Shown: piece after piece, positions 24,662 to 32,921 of the stretch | How positions within the stretch are numbered: the first letter of the stretch is position 1 | How the letters are laid out: each line of letters starts with the position of its first letter | DNA from: Serratia marcescens | GTDB taxonomy: Bacteria > Pseudomonadota > Gammaproteobacteria > Enterobacterales > Enterobacteriaceae | DNA length: 64,000 nucleotides | NCBI RefSeq assembly: GCF_001902635.1 | Contig: NZ_MJAO01000001.1 | Span: 310,001-374,000, forward strand | Direction of reading: 5' to 3' | Notes under the pieces: model-generated | Database searches by the model: none | What the model saw: the letters and a program-made list of their open reading frames with translations, nothing else | Told to the model about the DNA's origin: nothing | Made by a program: the position numbers and the translations under genes

Positions 24662-25743
24662 AAATCGTATATCTTTCAGCGGTTCCATGGTTGAGCATCA
24701 GCCAGCGCCCTCATTTTTTCGCCAAATATGCGCTGACACATGCCACCAAGGAACTCTTGTGGATCGAGCCCTACCCCAGCCGTTTTCCCGGCCTTTCTGA
24801 TCTGACCCCCGGCCGCCATGCGCCTGAACCCGCCGGATTGGATTTGATCGAAGGCCTGCAACTGACTCGTCTGGGTTTTGTTGCGCCCGTAGAGCCGATA
24901 CCTTCTCTGTTTAAGCTGCTAAATCAGAGCAAAATCAAGAAAATAATTGACGATATAACCCAGTTTATATCGGAAGATACCATCTTGGTTATCGGTAAGC
25001 CCTGCCTACTGGCCACAATGCTTATCAAGCAATTTAAATGGCGACAGGTGTGGTATGACGCCATGGACGACTTCCCCTCTTTTTACTCCGGCGTATCTAA
25101 GAGAAACACCGCCAATCTTGAAAAAGAAATAGCTCAGCTCGTCGACCGAATATTTTGCTCCAGCCACGAGTTGATCAAGAAATTTTCATCTATAGCGCCT
25201 GATAAAACCATGCTGGTATTGAATGCCTGCTCGGATGATATGCAAAAACCTCATCTTCCAGCGCCATCGAATGAAAAAATCAAGTTTGGTTATATTGGCA
25301 CAATCGCAAGCTGGTTTGATTGGAATTGGGTGATCGAGCTGGCAACTAAAAACCCGGAAGCGATCATAAACCTGGTCGGGCCAAGAAAAACCAGGATCCC
25401 AGAGAACTTACCCAAAAATATCATTCTGGAACCCCCTATTCCACACCCCCGGGTTATGGAAAAGATATCCACGTTTGACTATGTAATTATTCCGTTTTTA
25501 CAGAATGACATTACTAAGTATGTCGACCCAGTTAAGTTCTACGAATACAGATTGGCAGGAAAAACCATTCTGTCTACGCCATTTGGCGAAATGCTATGGC
25601 ATCATAAGGATGAAACCTGCTGTCCTGACGAAATGGTAGAAATAACCATACCTGACAATACGCTAGTTTTTCCTTCACCTAAAAAATCAAACGACATCCC
25701 AAGATGGAGTGGACGATTCTCTCATGTCTTTACCGGCTATTGA
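24658..25743 (+). CDS. Glycosyltransferase, TuaH-like
   Basis: A 361-aa GT-B-like glycosyltransferase, MKIVYLSAVPWLSISQRPHF. The start is the ATG that overlaps the wecB stop as ATGA; an ATG two codons earlier is also possible. It shares YDAMDDF (near residue 133), SWFDW (near 218) and VDPVKFYEY (near 289) with the C-terminal half of the 919-aa enzyme upstream, pointing to common ancestry and perhaps related sugars. The 'SISQRPHFFAKY' start is typical of teichuronic-acid TuaH-like proteins. It overlaps the next gene by 20 bp. Confidence 0.8.
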   Translation: MKIVYLSAVPWLSISQRPHFFAKYALTHATKELLWIEPYPSRFPGLSDLTPGRHAPEPAGLDLIEGLQLTRLGFVAPVEPIPSLFKLLNQSKIKKIIDDITQFISEDTILVIGKPCLLATMLIKQFKWRQVWYDAMDDFPSFYSGVSKRNTANLEKEIAQLVDRIFCSSHELIKKFSSIAPDKTMLVLNACSDDMQKPHLPAPSNEKIKFGYIGTIASWFDWNWVIELATKNPEAIINLVGPRKTRIPENLPKNIILEPPIPHPRVMEKISTFDYVIIPFLQNDITKYVDPVKFYEYRLAGKTILSTPFGEMLWHHKDETCCPDEMVEITIPDNTLVFPSPKKSNDIPRWSGRFSHVFTGY

Positions 25744-26548
25744 AGATGAAAAATTTCTTACAATCTCATTGGTAATATTCAAACCAAACCTTGTAGATTT
25801 AAGAAAGACCCTTGCCGCACTTGTTGAGACAAACGTTTTTAAAGCACACGACTGTTATTTGTTTGTAGTTGACAACTCACCAACCACTGAACCAGCAGTC
25901 ACTTCGCTAATTAAAGAGTTCCTTGACGTTATTCCCGGAAGTTACACATCGCGACCAGACAACCCTGGTTTTGGAGTATCACATAATTTAAGCCTAGCTA
26001 TAAAATCAAAGTACACCCTTATATTAAACCCAGATTTAGAAATGGATAAGAGTGCATTAGAAAATGCATTTTCTTTTATGGATGCACATCCTGAATGCGG
26101 TTTAATTACGCCTTATGCAACTTGGGGAAACGGCGAAACACAATATTTGTGTAAGCGATACCCTTCTGTATTTGTATATTTATTACGTTTCTTTGCATCG
26201 GTTAAGGGGAAGCGATTTTTCAAAAGCTATCTCCGAAGCTATGAAATGGCTGATACGCTGACGCCACACGATGTTTATTTCGACCCACCGATTGTGAGTG
26301 GTTGCTTTATGTTTTTCCGTCACTCTGTGCTGAAAGAATTATCCGGATTCAATCCTAAATTCTTTCTCTATTTCGAAGATTTCGATCTCAGCATCCGTAC
26401 GGGGAAAATCACCAGAATCGCCTATGTCCCTGATGTCAAAGTGGTGCACTATGGTGGCCATGCCGCACGTAAAGGCTGGGCTCATATCAAACTATTTTCA
26501 CGCTCAATGATTACTTTCTTTAATATTCACGGCTGGAAAATTTGGTAA
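25724..26548 (+). CDS. Glycosyltransferase, GT2 family (rhamnosyltransferase-like)
   Basis: A 274-aa inverting GT-A enzyme. 'LFVVDNSPTTE', 'NPGFGVSHNLSL', the DxD-equivalent LILNPDLEMD and 'FFLYFEDFDLSIR' follow the WbbL/RfbF-type rhamnosyltransferase pattern. The ATG at 25724 is preferred to a GTG five codons upstream because GGAG lies at a usable distance. The rmlC and rmlD genes next door, which finish dTDP-L-rhamnose, support a rhamnosyl donor (inference). The first half is markedly AT-rich relative to neighbours. It is the last gene of the + strand O-antigen operon. Confidence 0.82.
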   Translation: MSLPAIEDEKFLTISLVIFKPNLVDLRKTLAALVETNVFKAHDCYLFVVDNSPTTEPAVTSLIKEFLDVIPGSYTSRPDNPGFGVSHNLSLAIKSKYTLILNPDLEMDKSALENAFSFMDAHPECGLITPYATWGNGETQYLCKRYPSVFVYLLRFFASVKGKRFFKSYLRSYEMADTLTPHDVYFDPPIVSGCFMFFRHSVLKELSGFNPKFFLYFEDFDLSIRTGKITRIAYVPDVKVVHYGGHAARKGWAHIKLFSRSMITFFNIHGWKIW

Positions 26549-26583
26549 GCCCCTAGCAAATAAACTTAATATCGATCGCTGCT

Positions 26584-26622
26584 GGGTGAACATGAGATTA
26601 ATTAAAGATACCATGCTCACCC
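26584..26622. terminator. Hairpin between convergent GT2 gene and rmlD
   Basis: GGGTGAACATG (26584-26594) pairs with CATGCTCACCC (26612-26622) with one mismatch and a 17-base AT-rich loop. It lies in the 87-bp gap between convergent operons, where a shared terminator is expected. No long T run is present. Confidence 0.5.
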
Positions 26623-26635
26623 TCGCGCGATATTA

Positions 26636-27517
26636 TCACTCTCCCCGTGCGTATCCCGCCTCCCGCAACCGATAAATCACGTATTCCAGAGCAAGCTGCC
26701 AATGTGAAGCCGGAATACCGATCTCATTAATTTTATTGCAATTCAAGGTCGAATACTTAGGCCGTTTAGCTAAGGTCATATATTGTTCTGATGTTATTTT
26801 ATTGACCTTTGGCATGCGAGAAATCGCCCCCAATTTCACGGCTACTTTAAATATGTGCTCGGCAAACTCACTCCAACAGACCTCTTCATTCCCGCAGAAG
26901 TGGTAAACCCCCCCCTGAGCATCGCAAAGCAGCATTTTTATCATCGCATCCGCGATATCCCCTGCGTATGTCGGGCAACCGCGTTGATCGGCTACGATGC
27001 CAAGAGATTCACGTTGCTTAGCCAGCCTGAGCATGGTTTTAACGAAATTTTCGCCATACTCACTGAAGACCCAAGAAGTGCGAATGATTATCGCATCCTG
27101 CATTTCTGCGACAATCGCCACTTCGCCGTCACGCTTCGTTTTCCCGTAAATACACAACGGGTTGGTTCCATCCAACTCATTGTAGGGGAGCTTGCCCAGA
27201 CCATCGAAAACATAATCTGTCGAGATATGGAGCAACCGGCATCCCATTGTCTTTGCCACCTGAGCCAAATTGGCCGGGCCGACAACGTTGGCTAACAATG
27301 CTGCATCGCAGTCCTGTTCCGCTTTATCGACGGCGGTATAGGCTGCAGCATTTATGATCGCCGTCGGTTGAAACTCCCGAGCAGCGGCCTTGACCTGCTC
27401 CAGGTTGGTAATGTCCAACATGTTGCGATCGGTCGCTAGAATGATCCACTCGGCTGGTGCCCGATCGATAAAACAGCGCCCGACCTGCCCTTTGGCTCCG
27501 GTCAAAAGAACTCTCAT
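26636..27517 (-). CDS. rmlD: dTDP-4-dehydrorhamnose reductase
   Basis: A 293-aa NAD(P)H-dependent extended SDR that performs the last step of dTDP-L-rhamnose synthesis. MRVLLTGAKGQVGRCF is the nucleotide-binding motif; 'HISTDYVFDG' and the catalytic tyrosine and lysine in YGKTKRDGE are visible. The start overlaps the rmlC stop by one base (TGATG). The pair is transcribed toward the O-antigen operon. Confidence 0.94.
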   Translation of the reverse strand: MRVLLTGAKGQVGRCFIDRAPAEWIILATDRNMLDITNLEQVKAAAREFQPTAIINAAAYTAVDKAEQDCDAALLANVVGPANLAQVAKTMGCRLLHISTDYVFDGLGKLPYNELDGTNPLCIYGKTKRDGEVAIVAEMQDAIIIRTSWVFSEYGENFVKTMLRLAKQRESLGIVADQRGCPTYAGDIADAMIKMLLCDAQGGVYHFCGNEEVCWSEFAEHIFKVAVKLGAISRMPKVNKITSEQYMTLAKRPKYSTLNCNKINEIGIPASHWQLALEYVIYRLREAGYARGE

Positions 27518-28050
27518 CAAATCAGTTCCCTGAGAAACTTGCCCTGCTTGTCCTTTTCCGACAAGACAGGGTGGTGAACGGGCCATGTCACGCCGACATC
27601 AGGATCATTCCACATCAAGCATCTTTCATGTTCGGGCGAATAGTAATCCGTGCACTTATATTCAAAATCCGCGACCTCAGAGAGTACGACAAAACCATGA
27701 GCCAAACCTGGTGGGATCCAAAGCTGGGTTTTGTTCTCTTCCGATAGCACAATGCCTTCCCACTTGCCAAATGTGGGTGAGTCTGGACGAATATCTACTG
27801 CAACATCATAGACTTCGCCTCGCACCACGCGAACCAGCTTGCCCTGCGGCTTGATATCTTGATAATGCAGTCCGCGCAAAACCCCACGAGAAGAGCGCGA
27901 ATAGTTGTCTTGAACGAAGTCCAAATCAATATCCAGCATGTCTTGAAAGCGACGCTTCTCGAACGTTTCCATAAAAAAACCGCGAGTATCACTAAATACC
28001 GTTGGTTGGATGACTTTGACTCCATCGATTTTAGTATCGATAACCTGCAT
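27517..28050 (-). CDS. rmlC: dTDP-4-dehydrorhamnose 3,5-epimerase
   Basis: A 177-aa cupin epimerase acting on dTDP-4-keto-6-deoxyglucose. GVLRGLHYQ holds the catalytic histidine, and WIPPGLAHGFVVLSE and YYSPEHERCLMWNDPDVGV are conserved family segments. GAGGT lies upstream of the ATG at 28050. An 8-bp inverted repeat (GCGAGAAT 28070-28077 with ATTCTCGC 28091-28098) sits in its presumed leader. rmlA and rmlB are not in the window. Confidence 0.94.
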   Translation of the reverse strand: MQVIDTKIDGVKVIQPTVFSDTRGFFMETFEKRRFQDMLDIDLDFVQDNYSRSSRGVLRGLHYQDIKPQGKLVRVVRGEVYDVAVDIRPDSPTFGKWEGIVLSEENKTQLWIPPGLAHGFVVLSEVADFEYKCTDYYSPEHERCLMWNDPDVGVTWPVHHPVLSEKDKQGKFLRELI

Positions 28051-28736
28051 TCTGCGTACCTCATAAGACGCGAGAATCTATGCTCAGAAAATTCTCGCAA
28101 AATACAGTCACTTAAAACATCTTAGCTTTTTTGTCGTGATGATGAACAACGTAAACAAAGCCTAATCCTCCTCGTAGCCACCTGTTAGCAACACAAAAAC
28201 AGAGGCAAACAAGAGAGCCAAGAAGCATCATTTTGCGGTAAGCGATTGATAAAATCCGTGACCAACCACAGCGTCTTTCCCTCAACGGTTTGATACTCAC
28301 CACCATTAGCGCAAATCTTCAGCGCACCTTACTGATGCAAAGCAAGAAAAATGGTGGAATTTATAGCTTCACAAGCTTGATAGGCTAACATAACCGCTGC
28401 TCTTGTCTCTCTCAACAAACCTTCAACAAGGCATTTCCAGGAGGGAACATCTCATATTCACACACCAAACACCGTGACCAGCAATACCCTGCGGTTACAT
28501 ACCATAACGGCATATCATCCCAACAAAGTAACTTCTATGGCACCAGTATAATCCGATAGCGCGAATTTTTCATAAGGAAGTGCTGATTATTATCAGATAA
28601 AGGCCATCGATAAAACGAGGTAAAGGCCGCTTCCTGATAGGCCGTCTTTTTAATTTGCCCCGATAACATTATGGTTATCGGGGCCCGTCTCAGAACGCCG
28701 GCAATGATGTCTGATAGCTCACATCATCAACAACGC
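28051..28736. other. 686-bp gap between rmlC and galE, no gene seen
   Basis: No open frame here has a ribosome site or a recognisable product. It contains the rmlC leader hairpin near 28070-28098, presumably the rmlCD promoter, and a perfect 10-bp hairpin near the galE end. The length is unusual for two co-oriented genes and may be the remnant of lost sequence, for example the missing rhamnose genes. Confidence 0.5.
28658..28683 (-). terminator. Hairpin downstream of galE
   Basis: CCCCGATAAC and GTTATCGGGG form a perfect 10-bp stem with a six-base loop, 54 bp after the galE stop. On the - strand the stem is followed by CAAATTAAAA rather than a T run, so termination may be weak. Confidence 0.55.
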
Positions 28737-29750
28737 TTAACGGTAACCCTGAGGGTTTTTCTTCTGCCAATTCCAGGTGTCACGCATCATGTCGTCCAGA
28801 CCCCGCCGTACTTTCCAGCCTAGCTCGCGCTCAGCCAAGCTGGCATCCGCCCAAAACGCCGGCAGATCGCCATCACGGCGCGGCAATATTTGATAAGGGA
28901 TCGTGACGTTCGAGGCTTTCTCAAACGCCTGGACCATAGCCAACACCGAGTGCCCTACGCCCGCACCCAGGTTATAAGCCTTGAAACCGTTGATCTTCGC
29001 CAGATGATCCATCGCCTTCAAGTGACCTTCGGCCAGGTCCATGACATGGATGTAATCGCGCTCTCCCGTCCCATCTTTGGTCGGATAATCCCCGCCAAAA
29101 ATACCCAGCTTCTCCAATTTGCCGATCGCCACCTGAGAGATGTACGGCAGCAGGTTGTTGGGGATTCCGTTGGGATCTTCGCCAATCAGGCCGGACTCGT
29201 GAGCCCCCACAGGATTGAAATAACGCAAAGCGATAATCGAAAACTGCGGCTCAGCCTTGGCGAAATCCTGCAGGATCTGCTCCACCATCAGCTTAGACGT
29301 TCCATAAGGGCTGGTTGTGCCGCCGATCGGCGTGGTCTCGACATACGGCACCGGCGAGTTGGCGCCATAAACGGTGGCGGACGAACTGAAGATGAACGCA
29401 TGCACGCCGGCACGACGCATAGCATCCAGCAACACCAGTGTACCGGTGACGTTATTCTGGTAGTACTCCAGCGGTTTACGCGTAGATTCCCCTACCGCCT
29501 TCAGACCGGCGAAGTGGATCACTGAGGTAATCGTATGCGCCTCAAAAATACGATGCAGGCATTGCGCATCCTGAACGTCACCCTGATAGAACACGGCGGC
29601 TTTGCCTGCCAATTTTTCCACACGGTGTAAAGACTCCGCGGATGCGTTCGACAGATTGTCTAACACCACCACGTCTTCGCCACGTTCCAACAGAGATAAA
29701 ACGGTGTGAGATCCGATGTAACCGGCGCCTCCGGTAACTAAAATTGCCAT
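28737..29750 (-). CDS. galE: UDP-glucose 4-epimerase
   Basis: A 337-aa extended SDR interconverting UDP-glucose and UDP-galactose. It shows [20 protein letters not shown] (NAD binding), SSSATVYG and the catalytic YGTSK. The ATG at 29750 follows GGGGTGG; a GTG two codons upstream is less likely. It supplies UDP-Gal for surface glycans, and the capsule initiator WbaP in this window needs it. A perfect 8-bp palindrome lies directly upstream of its ribosome site. Confidence 0.94.
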   Translation of the reverse strand: MAILVTGGAGYIGSHTVLSLLERGEDVVVLDNLSNASAESLHRVEKLAGKAAVFYQGDVQDAQCLHRIFEAHTITSVIHFAGLKAVGESTRKPLEYYQNNVTGTLVLLDAMRRAGVHAFIFSSSATVYGANSPVPYVETTPIGGTTSPYGTSKLMVEQILQDFAKAEPQFSIIALRYFNPVGAHESGLIGEDPNGIPNNLLPYISQVAIGKLEKLGIFGGDYPTKDGTGERDYIHVMDLAEGHLKAMDHLAKINGFKAYNLGAGVGHSVLAMVQAFEKASNVTIPYQILPRRDGDLPAFWADASLAERELGWKVRRGLDDMMRDTWNWQKKNPQGYR

Positions 29751-30156
29751 TTCCACCCCTTCCGCTTCGATTGCATCGAAGCATAGTTGCTCGTTCTAAA
29801 AGAAGGCCATTTGTTTAATGGGACGTTTAAGCAGGCCATCCATTGGTTTCAAAATGCATAATACAGCTCAATGGTTCACGCATGAAGAGAAAACGACAAG
29901 CGCGCTTCCTTGACCGATTGAGTTAAATGCAACCTCCCAGGACGCAACATCGCCGCGTACGATGTGATACTCGGGTGGTACAACCCGTTCCATACGGAGT
30001 TCGGTTGCCCTCTCCGGGCCGCATCCTCAGGTAAAGTGGGAATATTGAGCAGCCAACTAAAAACAGAGGGGCGTTGCGTAATGGAAGCACGTATAGAATT
30101 GAAAAAGAGCAGCTAAACGCTGCTCTTTCAGATTAATGCCCATAGTGAAAAGGCCA
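29751..30156. other. 406-bp gap between lipD and galE
   Basis: No gene is seen. At the galE end a perfect inverted repeat, GCTTCGAT (29764-29771) and ATCGAAGC (29775-29782), sits just before the galE ribosome site and may form a leader hairpin or bind a regulator. At the other end lies the lipD terminator. The galE promoter should be in between but no clear -35/-10 pair stands out. Confidence 0.5.
30104..30128 (-). terminator. Terminator after lipD
   Basis: On the - strand AAAGAGCAGC, a GTTTA loop and GCTGCTCTTT are followed by further T residues. This 10-bp stem with a T tail lies 29 bp after the lipD stop and closes the slaA-lipBCD unit. Confidence 0.88.
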
Positions 30157-31533
30157 CTAACGGCTACGGGTAAAATACTGCGCCACGCGCAGCACATCTT
30201 TTTCGTCCAACGTGCCGGAATCGCTCAACAAGGTAATCCAGGATTTGATGTAAGTGTACTTGGCGGAGGCCAGATCGCGCTGGGCGCTGTAGAGCTGCTG
30301 TTCGGCGTTGAGCACGTCGACGTTGACGCGCTGCCCCGCCAACACGCTCTGCCGGGTCGCCGTCACCTGCGTCGTCGCCGACGTCACCGCCAGTTCGTAG
30401 GCCGCCAGTTTGGCGCGGCTGCTGATGCACAGATTGAACTGCTTGCGCAGATCGTTCAGCGTCGTGCCGACTTGCGTGTCCATTTCCGCCATCGCTTGGC
30501 CATAGCGCGCCGCCGCCTGCCGGGTTGATGCCGCAACGCCACCGCCGGAGTAAATCGGCAGGCTCACCTGCACCCCGATGCTGTCGGTGCGGTATTTCTG
30601 GTTAACCGTGTTGTCGCTGCTGGAATCATTTTCCGAATGCGAAGCATAGAGCTGCACGTTCGGCATAAAGCCGGCGCGGTTTCTCTCCACCTCGTATTTC
30701 GCCGCATCGACGCCGTGACGCGACGCGGCCAGCAGTGGGTTATTCTCCAGGGCGATCTTTTGCCATTCGTCGAATTTGGACGGGATCAGCGGCGCTACCT
30801 GGAACTTGCCCGGCCGCAGGACCTGCAGCTCATCCAGTTGGTTCAACGGCACACCGATGATCACCTCAAGCTCGCGCTGCGCGGCGTCCAGCGCGTCACG
30901 CGCCTCGATGACCTGCGCTTCAGCCAGGCTGTAACGCGCCTGCGTTTCCGAAACGTCGGTCAAGGTGCCTTCGCCCGCACTCATCAGGCGATCGTTCAAC
31001 GCCAGTTGCTCTTTATAGGCCGTCTTTTGCGCCTCGGCCAAAGCGATTTGATCTTTGGAATAGGCCACTTCGACATAGGCACTGATCACCCTCACCGCCA
31101 GATCGAGCAGTTTGCCGCGGTAGCGTTCATCCGACATCATCGTCTGCGCCACGCCGCCTTTATAACGCGCGTAAGCCTCGTAATCGAACAGCGGCTGCGT
31201 CAACGTGACCGAGCTGGAGTAGCTACGGTACTGTTGGCGCCGCGTCACCTCCGAAATATTGCCAAAGAAGTCGCTTTGCGGGTACTTCTGCGTTTGCCAG
31301 TTGCGCGGCGAATTCTGGTAGTTCAGCGATACCTTCGGCAGCAGCCCCGCTCTGCCGATATTTTCGTTCTCGTCTCCCGCTTCTTTCTCTTTTATAGCCG
31401 CCCGGAAGGTCGGGTCCTTTTCTAATGCCAGCGAATATGCGTCTAAAATCCCTATCGAATAAACCGGCGCAGACATCGCAAACAAAAGGGTGCCGATAAC
31501 CAGACCGGCAGCCTGTCGTTTTGATTGAATCAA
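30157..31533 (-). CDS. lipD: Type I secretion outer-membrane protein (TolC family)
   Basis: A 458-aa TolC-like outer-membrane factor. A signal peptide (about residues 1-26, ending APVYS) is followed by 'DAYSLALEKDPTFRAA', the typical start of the mature domain, and two alpha-helical and beta-strand repeats. In S. marcescens LipBCD exports the lipase LipA, the S-layer protein SlaA and, as I recall, metalloproteases. It sits 2 bp after lipC in the same operon as the slaA substrate, which fits that assignment. It would form the trans-envelope channel with LipB and LipC. Confidence 0.9.
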   Translation of the reverse strand: MIQSKRQAAGLVIGTLLFAMSAPVYSIGILDAYSLALEKDPTFRAAIKEKEAGDENENIGRAGLLPKVSLNYQNSPRNWQTQKYPQSDFFGNISEVTRRQQYRSYSSSVTLTQPLFDYEAYARYKGGVAQTMMSDERYRGKLLDLAVRVISAYVEVAYSKDQIALAEAQKTAYKEQLALNDRLMSAGEGTLTDVSETQARYSLAEAQVIEARDALDAAQRELEVIIGVPLNQLDELQVLRPGKFQVAPLIPSKFDEWQKIALENNPLLAASRHGVDAAKYEVERNRAGFMPNVQLYASHSENDSSSDNTVNQKYRTDSIGVQVSLPIYSGGGVAASTRQAAARYGQAMAEMDTQVGTTLNDLRKQFNLCISSRAKLAAYELAVTSATTQVTATRQSVLAGQRVNVDVLNAEQQLYSAQRDLASAKYTYIKSWITLLSDSGTLDEKDVLRVAQYFTRSR

Positions 31534-31535
31534 AA

Positions 31536-32867
31536 TTATTCCTCGGTTAATGAAGTATGAGCGCGATCCAAAATAGGTTTAAACAGATAGCTCAGCAGCG
31601 AGCGTGACCCCGTTTTCACGAACACTTCCACCGGCATCCCCGGCTTGATGTCCTCGCCGTTGAGCATCTTCATGCCCTCCGGCGAGACCGTGACCTGCAT
31701 CTGGTAGTAGGGTTCACCATTGGTTTTATCGACCAGACGGTCGGCGGAAACCAAAGTGACCGTTCCCGGAATTTTCGGGGTTTTGTTTTGGTTGAAGGCG
31801 GTAAACATCAGATCCACCGGCAACCCGTTGTACACCTTGTCGATCAGGTCGACTTTCAGGCGAGAATCCACCACCAGCGTCGCCTGGCTGGGCACAACGT
31901 CCATCAGGTGGTCACCCGCTCCCACGACGCCCCCCTGAGTGAAGATATTCAATCCGACCACGGTGCCGTCCACCGGTGAGGTGATGGCGGTGTTGCCCAG
32001 ATCAAAATCGGCCATTTGCAGCTTGTTGCGAAACTCGCTGGCGTCCATTTGGGTTTGCGCCAGCTGCGTTCTGACCTCGCGCTGATAGTCGGCGAAGCGC
32101 TGATCGATACGCTGCTGAGATTCCTGCAGCTGCTTTTGCAATTGGCCAATTCGCCCAATGGTTTCATCGATGCTGCTGTTCACCTCGGCGAACTGGCGTT
32201 GAATTTCCAGATAACGGTTGCGCGGCAAGTACCCGTCCGCCGCCAACTGTTTCATGCTGTTCATCTGCTCACGCAGGCTGGAGAGTTGGATCTGCTTGTT
32301 GGCGCGCGAATCCTGCAACCCTTTCAACTGAAAACGGATCCCGTCCATCGACTGCTTATAACCGTCGATTTCACTGTGCAGCCCTTGGCGGCGAGAAGCG
32401 AACAGCTGCGTTTGCAACGCAATGATCTCCGCGACGCGCGGCTGAGCTTTGACCTCGGCGAAGAGGGGAGAAAAAGTGACGTTGTTCAGACCATCACGTT
32501 CGGCGAGCAAACGCCCTTCGGTGGCCAACGTGGTGTAGTACTGATCGCGCAGCGAATCGACCTGCGCCTGTGCCTGCACCTGGCTCAGTTGCACCAGGAC
32601 TTCGCCGGCCTTCACCTTATCGCCGTCTTTAACCGCGATATTTTTGATGATGCCGCTGGCCGGAGCCTGCACCGTTTTGCGGTTGCCGGAAACCATCACC
32701 GATCCCGGTGACGCCACCCCTTTGTCCAGGGGAGCAAAAGCCGCCCAGGCCAGGAATCCGAACACCCCCACCCCCAGCGCCAACCATCCCATGCGGGTAT
32801 AACGGCGCTCATCCAGCGGGATCTGTTCTGAGTACGAGTCATGCGGCTCGCCAATATGCGTAGACAT
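31536..32867 (-). CDS. lipC: Type I secretion membrane fusion protein (HlyD family)
   Basis: A 443-aa periplasmic adaptor. One membrane anchor lies near residues 27-47 (MGWLALGVGVFGFLAWAAFA). Then come a lipoyl-like half (VQAPASGIIKNIAVKDGDKV), a long coiled-coil hairpin (about 120-280) and the second lipoyl and beta-barrel part (ITSPVDGTVVGLNIFTQGG). AAAGGAG precedes the ATG at 32867. It links LipB in the inner membrane to LipD. Confidence 0.92.
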   Translation of the reverse strand: MSTHIGEPHDSYSEQIPLDERRYTRMGWLALGVGVFGFLAWAAFAPLDKGVASPGSVMVSGNRKTVQAPASGIIKNIAVKDGDKVKAGEVLVQLSQVQAQAQVDSLRDQYYTTLATEGRLLAERDGLNNVTFSPLFAEVKAQPRVAEIIALQTQLFASRRQGLHSEIDGYKQSMDGIRFQLKGLQDSRANKQIQLSSLREQMNSMKQLAADGYLPRNRYLEIQRQFAEVNSSIDETIGRIGQLQKQLQESQQRIDQRFADYQREVRTQLAQTQMDASEFRNKLQMADFDLGNTAITSPVDGTVVGLNIFTQGGVVGAGDHLMDVVPSQATLVVDSRLKVDLIDKVYNGLPVDLMFTAFNQNKTPKIPGTVTLVSADRLVDKTNGEPYYQMQVTVSPEGMKMLNGEDIKPGMPVEVFVKTGSRSLLSYLFKPILDRAHTSLTEE

Positions 32868-32921
32868 ACCAACTCCTTTGACTGCCGGCGACGCAAAAGC
32901 GCCGCCAGGCAAGTTCACGGC

